From NCBI GenBank assembly GCA_934365195.1, contig CAKRNA010000005.1:62001-126000 (forward strand): a stretch of DNA of 64,000 nt. The letters are read 5' to 3'. Below the pieces are notes generated by a model. It searched no databases and was not told the DNA's origin. It worked only from the letters and a program-made list of their open reading frames with translations. Source of the stretch: an uncultured Clostridia bacterium. Lineage in GTDB: Bacteria; Bacillota; Clostridia; Christensenellales; CAAEEZ01. Positions 27,201 to 35,176 of the stretch are shown here, piece after piece. The position numbers and the translations under genes are program-made. How positions within the stretch are numbered: position 1 is the stretch's first letter; each line of letters starts with the position of its first letter.

Positions 27201-27343
27201 CTTAAGTACTTAAATTGCCATTCGCCGTTTAGTAGTATTGTTTTTGTGCCACTTCCGTTTACTTCGATAGGAAAACCCGCTCCGCTTCTTTCTTCGGTGT
27301 TTTCGCTAAAAATATTTACGTCTTGATACTTTGGTAAACTCAT
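24278..27343 (-). CDS. lacZ: Beta-galactosidase, GH2 LacZ type
   Basis: Large cytoplasmic glycoside hydrolase for lactose or other beta-galactosides, 1021 residues against 1023 in E. coli. The acid/base is E455 in WSLGNESSYG and the nucleophile E539 in LCEYAHCMGNSLG. The sugar-binding, immunoglobulin-like, barrel and C-terminal domains all appear present. The start is the ATG at 27343 with GGAGG five bases upstream; the longer frame runs into the previous gene. No signal peptide, sugar transporter or regulator is nearby. It sits 23 bases behind a housekeeping operon. Confidence 0.95.
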   Translation of the reverse strand: MSLPKYQDVNIFSENTEERSGAGFPIEVNGSGTKTILLNGEWQFKYLSSVKDIPTNYFLPESKLRMNFDKIAVPSEWQIQGYGTPEYTNFVYPTAVESGNLLRIPHIKEDIAPCGLYYKEFELGRTNDNVFLHFGGVNGACEVYVNGQYVGYNEDSFDEVEFDITDYVLEGVNSIAVTVYQFSTGSYLEDQDMWRLSGIFRDVNLVFKPTTYVQDIYAYSELDESYVNGTFKMQVNIESRRKSFNGGKLVVQLSDREGNMIINKEASVFAVNSGSSKKFEIVENVTNVNLWSHENPYLYDLVVALYDEEKIVDVRAIKFGFRKVEITKKTAEGGPFIKLNGVPLKIRGVNRHEFHPDYGHAVPLSLTEQDIILLKQNNVTNIRTCHYPNSKGFYELCDKYGILVMCENNLETHGLGLHIPRSNPKWTKACVYRMKNMVNTFKNHASVIFWSLGNESSYGNAFKEMKNAAKEIDNTRPFHYEADNKLQTTDVHSEMYTLVPAVKKIAEEKIINHARALYRPLGRYMTAKRYMDKPFVLCEYAHCMGNSLGNFKEYWDLIKSYDRLAGGYIWDFADQSIKTVENGVVKWNYGGDFGDKPNDGNFAFNGILRADRSPNPAFYEVIKQYQLVDMTLKGEVLTLKNNFMFTNLNKFGLLITKYVDGNPVKQSYKDIPSVEPGETCTIELSTKIEKEETSVILEVVTLEGDEVHAQGDTIAKEQFVLNPQIPQVTFINAKAPSVNNNGEFITVGGEGFTYKINCKTGCIDSIIMGKELLNSPIKPIFARAITDNDEFKTVPFKWVRAFLGGYSFNKAYKKLRARKVSAYVEDGFAVIKIKWSMPLSYGIESVYKIDAIGEIEASLQITPTFRPLPRFGFAIELTKVNDVMKFYAKGPHENYCDRNSGSYLARYEGQVNDFLHDYLFPQENGNHTEARLLEVGDKLGVRVEAIDKPFEFSVHPYTMDALQEAKHLHELVKTENFTVNIDGKQAGVSGDTPAFRTTMKKYSLPPFKKQSFKCKITFICE

Positions 27344-27366
27344 TTGTTCCTCCACTTTTATACTCT

Positions 27367-28080
27367 TTATTCTTCTACTTTGTATACTAATCTGCCACAA
27401 CTTGGGCACTCTACCACAAGTTTTCCCGTCTCCTTAATTTTTACGTCAGCCCCCGTTGCCTCCACGAAACAGCCTTGGCAAACGTTCTCCTTGTTTAGAG
27501 CGACTACAAGCGGGAATTTCGTCTTGCTAGCCCTTAAATTTTTGTATTTTTCAAGAATAGGCTCGTCGATATCTTTTTCAAGGTCTTTAAGTTGTTTTTG
27601 TAGCGGCATTACTTTAGGTGCGTAACTGTTCTTCTTTTCGTCGAACTTACCTTTTGCCTTAACGAGTTTCGGACCGACCTCGTTAAAGTTAGCGATGGTT
27701 TTTTCTGCTTCCTTTATTAAGCCGTCTCTTTCTTGGGTTAGTTTGTCTATTTCTCTATTTGCGCCGTCTATGTCTTGGATAAGCGCCGTAATCTTGTTTA
27801 TGCAATAATCGGCTTGCTTTTCGTCAGTCATATCCTCTGCAATATTTTCGTACTCTCTAAGTTCTTCGCTTAGTTTTTCCACTTTTAAGTCAAGTTCTTT
27901 TGATTTTTTAAGTATTTCGCCGCAAGCCTTATCCATTTTTACAAGGTCTTCTTGCAGTTTGCGTTTCAACATTTTTAGTTTTGCGTATTTTTGACTTTCT
28001 TCACTCTCAATCAATTCTTTTTCAAGTTTGTTGATTTCTCTGTCAATTTCTTGGTACTCTAATAAAGTTTGAACTATCAT
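27367..28080 (-). CDS. Coiled-coil C4-type zinc ribbon protein
   Basis: A 237-residue protein with a long N-terminal coiled coil (about residues 5-160). Its C-terminal zinc ribbon has Cys pairs in CQGCF and ECPSCGR. The family, whose founding structure is chlamydial CT398, is thought to serve nucleic-acid or secretion interactions, without a settled function in clostridia. It follows the nif3-like gene by 2 bases, a pairing conserved in many Firmicutes. Confidence 0.88.
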   Translation of the reverse strand: MIVQTLLEYQEIDREINKLEKELIESEESQKYAKLKMLKRKLQEDLVKMDKACGEILKKSKELDLKVEKLSEELREYENIAEDMTDEKQADYCINKITALIQDIDGANREIDKLTQERDGLIKEAEKTIANFNEVGPKLVKAKGKFDEKKNSYAPKVMPLQKQLKDLEKDIDEPILEKYKNLRASKTKFPLVVALNKENVCQGCFVEATGADVKIKETGKLVVECPSCGRLVYKVEE

Positions 28081-28082
28081 AA

Positions 28083-28841
28083 TTACTCCTCTTCGTAAGG
28101 GTTTTGACTAAATGGACAAACGACCACGTTGTCAAATTTCTCACTCAAAATATTATTCATTATAGTTAAAAACGATTTTTCGCTGTTGAAGTGGTTTAAC
28201 TCGATAACCGCAATTCCTTCGCTTGTTAGGTCGCATAGGAAACTATATTTAAACTCGCTACTAATATATAAGTCAACTCCCTTTTGCTTTATTACGGGTA
28301 AAAGTTCCTCCATTCTACCGCCCGAACCGTTCACGTGGGCAACTTTTTTCACAATTACGTTAGGCTTTGCAACCTGTAAATTTTTGTCGCCCGTTACTAT
28401 TTTCAATTTCTCGGCAATATCTTTTGCTAGGCATTCATCAATATCCCCAACAACCATTTCGCCGCACTTTTCAACGCCCGTGCAACCTATATTTATTAGG
28501 TTTTGGTATCCTATCGAATTAGGTGCGTTGTCACACGAGGTATGCGCCGAGTACACCGTAATGCCCTTTTCAATAGTGCGTTTTACCAGTTTACCCGTAA
28601 TGCTATCGTAATCAACCATAGTAAGCGGGTTAAAAATTAGCGGGTGATGAGTCAAAATAAAATTACAGCCGTATTTAACCGCATCTTCTATCACCTTTTC
28701 GCTAAGATTTAGCGCAATATACACCCCCGTAACGTCAGCACTCTTCGAGCCTATCATAAGCCCCGAATTGTCGTAAGCCTCCATAATTTCAAGCGGCGCA
28801 AACTTTTCTATTTCGTTTATTACGTCTATTGCTTTTGGCAT
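28083..28841 (-). CDS. Nif3-like dinuclear metal centre protein
   Basis: A 252-residue member of the Nif3/YbgI family (GTP cyclohydrolase I type 2-like), which forms toroidal hexamers with a dinuclear metal site. Metal ligands are visible in ILTHHPLIFNP, SAHTSCDNAP and the later AVIELNHFNSE. The true reaction is unknown. It overlaps trmK by 16 bases. The trmK-nif3 pair is conserved downstream of rpoD in Firmicutes. Confidence 0.92.
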   Translation of the reverse strand: MPKAIDVINEIEKFAPLEIMEAYDNSGLMIGSKSADVTGVYIALNLSEKVIEDAVKYGCNFILTHHPLIFNPLTMVDYDSITGKLVKRTIEKGITVYSAHTSCDNAPNSIGYQNLINIGCTGVEKCGEMVVGDIDECLAKDIAEKLKIVTGDKNLQVAKPNVIVKKVAHVNGSGGRMEELLPVIKQKGVDLYISSEFKYSFLCDLTSEGIAVIELNHFNSEKSFLTIMNNILSEKFDNVVVCPFSQNPYEEE

Positions 28842-29479
28842 ATCAGTACCCTTTCAATCATAGCAATTTTGCTTTGCATTTCCTCTTTCTCTTCTATATT
28901 TTGCACGTTTTTGATATACTTTTTGTATTTTTTCAGCCTTTCGGTAAGCATTTCTACGGCTAAAACCGAAGTTAGATCCTTTCCTAGTTCCACGTCCGTT
29001 TCAGTTAGGTCGCTAGTCCCTTTGGTTAAAACGATAAGCGAATAGTACTTGCCGTTTTCCTTTACTACGTAGTCCTTTTCGATAAAAAACTTGTCCTTAA
29101 CGAACTGCCTTAGTTCCTTTGCGTTTTGGTGTGGCAATAGGATATATCTATCAAAGGTGATTTTGGCGCTACTTAAAATTTTCATAATTTCGTATCCGCC
29201 CATACCTGCTATAACCACCACGTCCACGCCGTCCTCTTTGCTAATAGCGGTTAGCCCGTCGCCCACTCTTGCGTCTATTTCGATGCCAAGTTTTTTGGAA
29301 AGTTCTTCTGTTTTGCTTAGACTATCTGCGCTAATATCCACCGCAATCACTCGGCTTGCCCTTTTCGTTTCAATTAGGCTTGCCGATAGTTTGCCGTGAT
29401 CCGCCCCGATATCAGCAACCACGCTTCCTTCGGGCACTTCGCTAAATACTCTACTCAGCCTCTCTTTTAGTTTTATCAT
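28826..29479 (-). CDS. trmK: tRNA (adenine22-N1)-methyltransferase
   Basis: SAM-dependent enzyme making m1A22 in tRNA. The 217 residues hold the SAM loop VADIGADHGKLSASLI, a DARVGDG segment, the family motif VVIAGMGG and the later LLPHQNAKELRQ. It starts 1 base after the rpoD stop, in the order rpoD-trmK-nif3 also found in Bacillus. Confidence 0.94.
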   Translation of the reverse strand: MIKLKERLSRVFSEVPEGSVVADIGADHGKLSASLIETKRASRVIAVDISADSLSKTEELSKKLGIEIDARVGDGLTAISKEDGVDVVVIAGMGGYEIMKILSSAKITFDRYILLPHQNAKELRQFVKDKFFIEKDYVVKENGKYYSLIVLTKGTSDLTETDVELGKDLTSVLAVEMLTERLKKYKKYIKNVQNIEEKEEMQSKIAMIERVLICQKQ

Positions 29480-29480
29480 A

Positions 29481-30875
29481 TTAGTTGGACTTAAAGTCTT
29501 TTAGTTTCTTCAATCTGTTTGGATGACGAAGTTTTCTAAGTGCCTTAGCCTCTATTTGCCTAATTCTTTCACGAGTAACGTTGAACTCTTTACCGACTTC
29601 TTCTAGGGTACGAGGGTGAGAATCTTCAAGCCCGTATCTAAGTTTTAGCACCATTTCCTCACGTGGAGTAAGGGTGTTTAATACTTGCTCGATTTGTTCC
29701 TTCAAGATATTTGTTTCTGCCCTCTCGGTTGGCGATTCAACGCCGTGGTCCTCGATAAAGTCACCTAGGTGTGAGTCCTCCTCCTCGCCTATCGGAGTTT
29801 CAAGCGACACCGGATCTTGAGCAATTTTTTGTATCTCCATTACTCTTTCCTCGGTGATGCCTAATTCCTCAGCAATTTCAGCCGGGGTTGGCTCTCTGCC
29901 TAATTTTTGTAGTAGTTGCCTTGCTACTCTGGTATGTTTGTTTATGGTTTCAACCATATGTACCGGGATTCTTATGGTTCTTGCTTGGTCGGCAATAGCC
30001 CTAGTGATTGCTTGGCGAATCCACCAAGTAGCGTAGGTTGAGAATTTAAAGCCCTTTTTGTAATCGAACTTCTCAACGGCTTTCATAAGACCTAGGTTAC
30101 CCTCTTGAATTAAATCCAAGAATTGCATACCTCTTCCGACGTAACGCTTTGCAATACTTACTACAAGCCTTAGGTTAGCCTCGGCAAGTTTTGCTTTTGC
30201 AGCCTCGTCGCCATCTTCCATACGTTTTGCAAGTTCAATTTCTTGGTCAGGGGTAAGAAGTGGAACTTTACCGATATCCTTTAAGTAAATTTTAACCGAG
30301 TCGTCAATCATTACCTCAGGGCTGATTTCGTTAAACGCTTCGGTTTTTTCCTTTTCGGTGTTATCGATTATTTGAATGCCTGCCTTTTCCAAAGCCGCAT
30401 AAATCCTGTCGAACTCGTCAGCCTCGCAATACAATTTTTCGAACTTAGTCAAAATGTCGTCGTACTTAATCGTAGAGCCCTTTTTCTTTGCGTTTTCAAT
30501 CAACTTATCGATTTCTTGGCTGATTTTTTCCTCACGATTAGCCTGCGCCTTTTTCTTGGATTCGGCGGTGTTCTTCTTTTTCTTAGGCTCTTTTTTAACT
30601 TCCTCCTCGAAGTCGTCAACGATAAAATCGTCAATATCGTCAAAATCGCCTAGGTCGTCTAGTTCCTCGTCCGCGTCGTCAATATCGTCTAGGTCGTCTA
30701 GTTCCTCGTCCGCGTCGTCAATATCGTCTAGGTCGTCTAGTTCCTCATCCGTTTCGTCAAACTCGTCAATTTCGTCCACTTTTTTCGGTGCGGCAGGTGT
30801 TTTTTTCACCGGCTTTTTCGTGGTGGTCTTTTTGGTTTTTTCTTCGACAATTAAATCTTTTTCGTCTTGACTCAT
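29481..30875 (-). CDS. rpoD: Primary sigma factor RpoD/SigA with acidic repeat N-terminus
   Basis: Housekeeping sigma subunit, 464 residues. Regions 1.2-4 are complete: DSVKIYLKDIGKVPLL, the region 2 segment LIQEGNLGLMKAVEKFDY, WWIRQAITRAI, and region 4 GLEDSHPRTLEEVG with its helix-turn-helix VTRERIRQIEAKALRKL. The N-terminal 110 residues differ from typical region 1.1: a Lys/Thr-rich head, then 13-residue acidic repeats (DEELDDLDDIDDA) and a Lys-rich stretch. It follows dnaG by 2 bases, the classical macromolecular-synthesis operon. Confidence 0.97.
   Translation of the reverse strand: MSQDEKDLIVEEKTKKTTTKKPVKKTPAAPKKVDEIDEFDETDEELDDLDDIDDADEELDDLDDIDDADEELDDLGDFDDIDDFIVDDFEEEVKKEPKKKKNTAESKKKAQANREEKISQEIDKLIENAKKKGSTIKYDDILTKFEKLYCEADEFDRIYAALEKAGIQIIDNTEKEKTEAFNEISPEVMIDDSVKIYLKDIGKVPLLTPDQEIELAKRMEDGDEAAKAKLAEANLRLVVSIAKRYVGRGMQFLDLIQEGNLGLMKAVEKFDYKKGFKFSTYATWWIRQAITRAIADQARTIRIPVHMVETINKHTRVARQLLQKLGREPTPAEIAEELGITEERVMEIQKIAQDPVSLETPIGEEEDSHLGDFIEDHGVESPTERAETNILKEQIEQVLNTLTPREEMVLKLRYGLEDSHPRTLEEVGKEFNVTRERIRQIEAKALRKLRHPNRLKKLKDFKSN
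30633..30749 (-). repeat. 39-base tandem repeat inside rpoD
   Basis: Codes residues 43-81 of RpoD as three consecutive 13-residue acidic units. The first two are identical at protein level and nearly identical in DNA, and the third is diverged. Such a repeat can change copy number by slippage without breaking frame. Confidence 0.85.
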
Positions 30876-30877
30876 TT

Positions 30878-32659
30878 TTACCTTCCTTTATTTAAATTTT
30901 TCTTTTCCGTTTGTAACTCTTTTAGTTTCCCGTACAGTTCTTTTTTTAAGTTTATATCCACAGCGCCCTTAATCTCTTGAGTTAGTTTTTTAATCTCGTC
31001 CTCTACGTAGTAGGTTTTCATAGTAGTTAGGCTCTGCTCGTACTCCGCTTTTTCGTACTCTTTTTTGTTGTCGTCGTAGCCGATACCGATTACCTTATTC
31101 AGTTCCTCGCTTTCGGGCACTACGTCAAAAAGTTTACCCGTCACGTTCAGTTTTTGCTCCTCGTGGTTTTTCTTTAAGAAAGCAAGTATCTGCTTGTGCA
31201 CATCGTTTGTTAAGTACCTATCCACGTCCACGTACTGTGCGTAAGGCTTGTTGTTAAGCATTGCGTACAAAACTATTCTGCACGCCTTTAAGTATCCGCC
31301 ATCCTTACCTACCGCCGTGGTATTTTCGGGAGCAACGCTGATTAGCACGTCTTTTTTAGGGTTGTCCAGTTGCATTTGCAACCTATGTTTTTGTATTTGC
31401 GATTTCTCGCACACCTCGTTTAAGTATACTTCCCTAACCTCCGGCTCTTTCACCTCGGCAAGCATTCTAATCGACTCGCTAGCGTACTTAGCCCTTGCGT
31501 CAAGGTTGTTTAAATCGTACTTTTCGCCTATCTTTTTTAGTTTGTAGTCAATAAGCGGTAAGGCGCTTACCATTAGGTCAATAAAATGCTGCTTGCCCTT
31601 TTGGTTTATAATTTCGTCAGGATCAAGCCCCTCGTCCAGTTCCATTACCTTTACCGTCAAGCCTTGGTCGGCAAAAATATCTAGGCTTCTTAGGGTTGCG
31701 TTTTGCCCTGCCGAGTCGCCGTCGTAGGCAACGTACACCGTGTCACAAAACCTTTTTACAAGGTAGGCTTGTCCTTGCGTAAGGCTTGTGCCCATACTTG
31801 CTACCACGTTAGAAAATCCTGCTTTATGTAGTGCGATTACGTCCATATAGCCTTCCACCATAATAAGACTATCCACCGCCTGCTTTTGCTTTAATTTGCT
31901 AACGAGGTTTATGCCAAACAGGTTTTTGTTTTTCACAAACACCGGCGAATTAGACGTGTTTTTGTACTTGTTTGGAATATGGCTTGCCTCTAATATCCTG
32001 CCGCCAAAAGCAATCACCTTGCCTTGCACGTTGATAATAGGGATTATTAGCCTTTCGCCAAGCGCATCGTATAGTTTGCCCTTTTCGTTTTTACCGCAAA
32101 CGTTACTTTTTAAAATGATATCGTCCGAGTAATTTTTCAGTTTTAGGTAGGTTGGCAAACCGTCAAAATCCAGCGACGCACCCAGCCCAAACTTCGTCAC
32201 GGTTTTCCAGTCGTATCCACGCTTTGCAAGATAGTCCAGCATAGGCTTAGCCTCGGGCTTTGAAAGATTTTTGTTATAAAAAACCGCAGTATCTTGTAAT
32301 ACTTTGTATATTTCGTCCTTTTCCTCGGACTTTTGTTTTATTTCGGGATTTTTAGTAAACTCCGGGATTTTGTAGCCAACTTTATCGGCAATAATCTTGC
32401 ACGCATCCAAAAACTCCACGTTTTCAAACTCCGCTACAAACTTGATTACGTCGCCACTTACACCGCATCCGAAACAATGATAATACTGCCCTCTGCTGTT
32501 CACGGCAAAGGACGGCGTTTTTTCGTGGTGAAAGGGGCAATTACCCCAGTATGTATTTCCTTTTTTAGCCAATGGAATATAGGAAGATATAATGCTGACG
32601 ATTTCAGCCCTTTCCTTTAACTCACTTACCCAATCGACCTCGTAAAATCTATCGTTCAT
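30878..32659 (-). CDS. dnaG: DNA primase
   Basis: Synthesises RNA primers at the replication fork. The 593-residue product has an N-terminal CHC2 zinc finger (CPFHHEKTPSF then HCFGCGVSGD), a TOPRIM core (VEGYMDVIALHKAG, VAYDGDSAGQNA, LDEGLDPDE) and a C-terminal helicase-binding part. AGGAG precedes the ATG. It heads dnaG-rpoD-trmK-nif3-zinc ribbon-lacZ. A terminator hairpin lies about 100 bases upstream. Confidence 0.97.
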   Translation of the reverse strand: MNDRFYEVDWVSELKERAEIVSIISSYIPLAKKGNTYWGNCPFHHEKTPSFAVNSRGQYYHCFGCGVSGDVIKFVAEFENVEFLDACKIIADKVGYKIPEFTKNPEIKQKSEEKDEIYKVLQDTAVFYNKNLSKPEAKPMLDYLAKRGYDWKTVTKFGLGASLDFDGLPTYLKLKNYSDDIILKSNVCGKNEKGKLYDALGERLIIPIINVQGKVIAFGGRILEASHIPNKYKNTSNSPVFVKNKNLFGINLVSKLKQKQAVDSLIMVEGYMDVIALHKAGFSNVVASMGTSLTQGQAYLVKRFCDTVYVAYDGDSAGQNATLRSLDIFADQGLTVKVMELDEGLDPDEIINQKGKQHFIDLMVSALPLIDYKLKKIGEKYDLNNLDARAKYASESIRMLAEVKEPEVREVYLNEVCEKSQIQKHRLQMQLDNPKKDVLISVAPENTTAVGKDGGYLKACRIVLYAMLNNKPYAQYVDVDRYLTNDVHKQILAFLKKNHEEQKLNVTGKLFDVVPESEELNKVIGIGYDDNKKEYEKAEYEQSLTTMKTYYVEDEIKKLTQEIKGAVDINLKKELYGKLKELQTEKKNLNKGR

Positions 32660-32762
32660 TTCGCTCCTATTATAAATTATACGACCATATTCCTTTATTT
32701 CCTACCAAAAAACGAACTTTTTTGTATTATTTAATAATTTTATTATATTTTATATAAATATA

Positions 32763-32793
32763 TAAAAAAAATTGCCTTGTTTTCGGCAATTTT
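32763..32793 (-). terminator. Strong terminator upstream of dnaG
   Basis: On the minus strand AAATTGCC pairs with GGCAATTT over a short A-rich loop and is followed by a run of Ts. It lies about 330 bases downstream of a promoter at 33098-33126 and 104 bases before dnaG. Confidence 0.8.
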
Positions 32794-33091
32794 CTTGTTT
32801 TTAATATTTGCTGTTTTACAGTTTTCTTTTTATTAAAAAATTAGTTACTTTGCGTTTATTCGGTAGTTGTTTTGATTTTTTTAACGTTTAACGTGCACCT
32901 ACATTTTATGCTATTTTGTAGGCTGATTTAATTATGGCGGTTATTAGTCTTTTAAAGTAAATTTATCAACAAAAACAAATACTTACTTTTGGTTTTGTAT
33001 TTTGCGTTTTTGCTACTTGATTTTAACAATTTTACTAATAGCACAAAATTTATTCCTTAGCGCTTTAAGTGGATTTATAAATAAACACAAG
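32763..33091 (-). ncRNA. Candidate small RNA or dnaG leader, about 330 nt
   Basis: A 489-base gap between dgt and dnaG has a good promoter at one end and an intrinsic terminator at the other, both on the minus strand. Between them I find no convincing protein. The best small frame is about 30 codons, from a GTG behind AAGGA. The unit could be a free small RNA or an attenuated dnaG leader. It does not visibly match tmRNA, 6S RNA, RNase P or SRP RNA. Confidence 0.35.
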
Positions 33092-33097
33092 TTTTTT

Positions 33098-33126
33098 ATT
33101 ATATATTTCCCTCATTTTACAATCAA
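33098..33126 (-). promoter_or_regulatory. Sigma-A promoter downstream of dgt
   Basis: On the minus strand TTGATT and TATAAT are separated by exactly 17 bases. It lies just past the dgt stop and drives the candidate RNA or dnaG leader. Confidence 0.65.
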
Positions 33127-33148
33127 GACTTCTACTTTACGCCAAAAT

Positions 33149-34147
33149 TTATAATACTTGCCAACTTTTTGGAACAATTAGTTCGTTAAAAAGTTTGATT
33201 GCGTAGCGGTCGCTCATTCCTGCAACGTAGTCGCAAACGGCGATTTCTCTGCCCTCTTTTTCGGCAATTTGCTCGTAGAAAATCGGCATTCTTCCCTTTT
33301 CTGCCATAAAGTACTCGAACAAAAATTCGATTAGTCTATCCGCTTTTTTCTCCTCTTGCTTTGCGTCTTTATCCTGATACAAAGTGCTGAACATAAACGT
33401 TCTTAGGGTTTTAAGAGCATTTTCGTACTCGTCGTCGAGTTTTACGTAAGGCTTGTCGTAACTGGTTTTTACAAGGTTAATAACTAGGCTGTTTATCCTA
33501 TCGCCTTTTTTACCGCCTAATAGACTTGTAATCTCTTTTGGTAGGTCGTCCTCTCTTAGCAAATCTGCCCTGATTCCGTCGTCAATATCGTGGTTTACGT
33601 AGGCAATTCGGTCGGCGTAACTTACAATTTTGCCTTCAAGAGTGCTTGGTTTTCCGCTGATTTTATGTTGCAAAATGCCGTCACGCACCTCGTAAGTAAG
33701 GTTTAGCCCTTTGCCGTCGTCTTCCAGTTTGTCCACTACTCTTAGGCTTTGCTCGTTGTGTTCAAAAGGCCTACCCAAAATTTTGCTAAGTACCTTTTCG
33801 CCCTCGTGCCCAAACGGAGTGTGCCCTAGGTCGTGACCAAGGCTGATTGCCTCCACCAAGTCCTCGTTAAGTTTAAGTGCTCTTGCCATAGTACGAGCAA
33901 TTTGCGATACCTCCAAAGTGTGTGTTAGCCTGGTACGATAATGGTCACCCTCAGGCGATAAAAACACTTGCGTTTTGTGTTTTAAGCGCCTAAACGCTTT
34001 GGAATGGATTATTCTGTCACGGTCACGCTGAAATTCCGTCCTAAGAGGACACGGCTCTACGTAAACGGCTCTGCCCTTAGTTTCGTTGCTTTTTACAGCA
34101 TACTTCGAGAAAAATTGCTCCTCCATTTTAAAAATGGCATCTTTCAT
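33149..34147 (-). CDS. dgt: dGTP triphosphohydrolase-like HD protein
   Basis: HD-domain enzyme predicted to hydrolyse dNTPs to nucleoside and triphosphate. The 332-residue product shows RDRDRIIHSKAFRRLKHKTQ, metal ligands in TRLTHTLEVSQIA and LGHDLGHTPFGHEGE, and a later YADRIAYVNHDIDD. The length fits the shorter clostridial subgroup. Placement before dnaG-rpoD is conserved in clostridia. Confidence 0.93.
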   Translation of the reverse strand: MKDAIFKMEEQFFSKYAVKSNETKGRAVYVEPCPLRTEFQRDRDRIIHSKAFRRLKHKTQVFLSPEGDHYRTRLTHTLEVSQIARTMARALKLNEDLVEAISLGHDLGHTPFGHEGEKVLSKILGRPFEHNEQSLRVVDKLEDDGKGLNLTYEVRDGILQHKISGKPSTLEGKIVSYADRIAYVNHDIDDGIRADLLREDDLPKEITSLLGGKKGDRINSLVINLVKTSYDKPYVKLDDEYENALKTLRTFMFSTLYQDKDAKQEEKKADRLIEFLFEYFMAEKGRMPIFYEQIAEKEGREIAVCDYVAGMSDRYAIKLFNELIVPKSWQVL

Positions 34148-34236
34148 AATTACCTCTTTTAATATAGGTTTTGCGGCTCTTATCCGCCCGTTACCCCTTA
34201 CTTTTATATATGTTACATATAAATACTTCGCCTATT

Positions 34237-34268
34237 AAAGCGGCTATTCTAAATTACAACACCGCTTT
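34237..34268 (-). terminator. Possible terminator after the nitroreductase gene
   Basis: On the minus strand AAAGCGG pairs with CCGCTTT over an 18-base loop, but there is no strong T-run after it. Confidence 0.35.
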
Positions 34269-34283
34269 ACAAGTGGTTTGATT

Positions 34284-34796
34284 TTACAAGTATTTCACCG
34301 TTTCGCTAAGCAGTTTCCTGTCCTCGTGACGCTCGCTAGGTTTTGCATTTTTAGACGGATAGCCTAGTGGTAGTAGGCACACCGGCTCTATATTTTGGGG
34401 CAAGTTGAATTGCTTTTTTGCAAGGTCTTTATCAAACCTAAGCACCCAACACGAACCTACTCCAAGGCTGGTTGCCGCCATCATCATTTCGCAACACACG
34501 ATACTAGCGTCCATAACTAAACTGCTATCGCTAGTTTCGGGATGCGTCCAACATTCGTCACGGTTTGCGCACACCATTAGCACGATCGGAGCGTTAAAAC
34601 TACACGCCGTATTCTCCCTAATCTTTTTGATGGCATCTTCACTTTTCAGCACGTACACCACTTGCGGTTGATTATTCTTCGCCGTAGGGGCTAGCCTACC
34701 CGCCTCCAAAATCTTAGTTAAAACCTCGTCTTCAATCGCCCTGTCGTCGTAATCTCTTACCGAATATCTATCCTTGGAAAGTTTTAAAAAATCCAT
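34284..34796 (-). CDS. Nitroreductase family protein
   Basis: FMN-dependent oxidoreductase, 170 residues. It shows SKDRYSVRDYDDRAIEDE (phosphate-binding RYSVR) and GRLAPTAKNNQP at the N-terminus and LGVGSCWVLRFD plus LPLGYPSKNAKPSERH at the C-terminus. The short length and the ending place it in the small clostridial subgroup. The substrate is unknown. It stands alone, with gaps of 136 and 380 bases around it. Confidence 0.92.
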   Translation of the reverse strand: MDFLKLSKDRYSVRDYDDRAIEDEVLTKILEAGRLAPTAKNNQPQVVYVLKSEDAIKKIRENTACSFNAPIVLMVCANRDECWTHPETSDSSLVMDASIVCCEMMMAATSLGVGSCWVLRFDKDLAKKQFNLPQNIEPVCLLPLGYPSKNAKPSERHEDRKLLSETVKYL

Positions 34797-35176
34797 TTTT
34801 CACCTCTATATTATTGTTGCTTTATATCTTCAAACTTAACTACTTTACATAAGCCGTCACTATCCCGCTTGCTTATAGTTATATTATATAAATATAATAC
34901 CTCATTATTATTATAATACCACTTTTTGATTGCTGCTAAAATTTTGAAAAAAAATTCTAAAAAACCTAAAAAATACCAACAAAAAAGCCCGCATATAGCG
35001 TGCTTTTTGTTATTTTTGACTATTTTGCAAAAAAATTGCTAATAGTTTTTGTCTTAATCACGTTAATATTTTATCACACCAACATAATTTAGTCAACCTA
35101 AACAGCCCCAAACCACCACATTTTACTAGCAAAAACACCATTTTCACCTTATTTTTTAGGCATTTATTTTTCTTGG
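34797..35176. other. Gene-free region with one bidirectional hairpin
   Basis: About 380 bases between the nitroreductase start and the MATE stop. Apart from the hairpin at 34981-35009 I see only AT-rich sequence, part of it probably the nitroreductase promoter region. No gene is supported. Confidence 0.5.
34981..35009. terminator. Bidirectional hairpin downstream of the MATE gene
   Basis: AAAAAAGCCCGCATATAGCG pairs with its own end through GCTTTTT, with T-rich sequence on both sides. On the minus strand it lies about 170 bases after the MATE stop. Confidence 0.65.

Noticed and set aside
27344..27409. Longer lacZ start at 27409
   Set aside because: It overlaps the zinc-ribbon gene end and lacks a ribosome binding site, while 27343 has GGAGG at good spacing.
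30454..30870. Serine-rich 138-codon plus-strand frame opposite rpoD
   Set aside because: It is the complement of the acidic Asp/Glu repeats, which read as Ser codons on the other strand.
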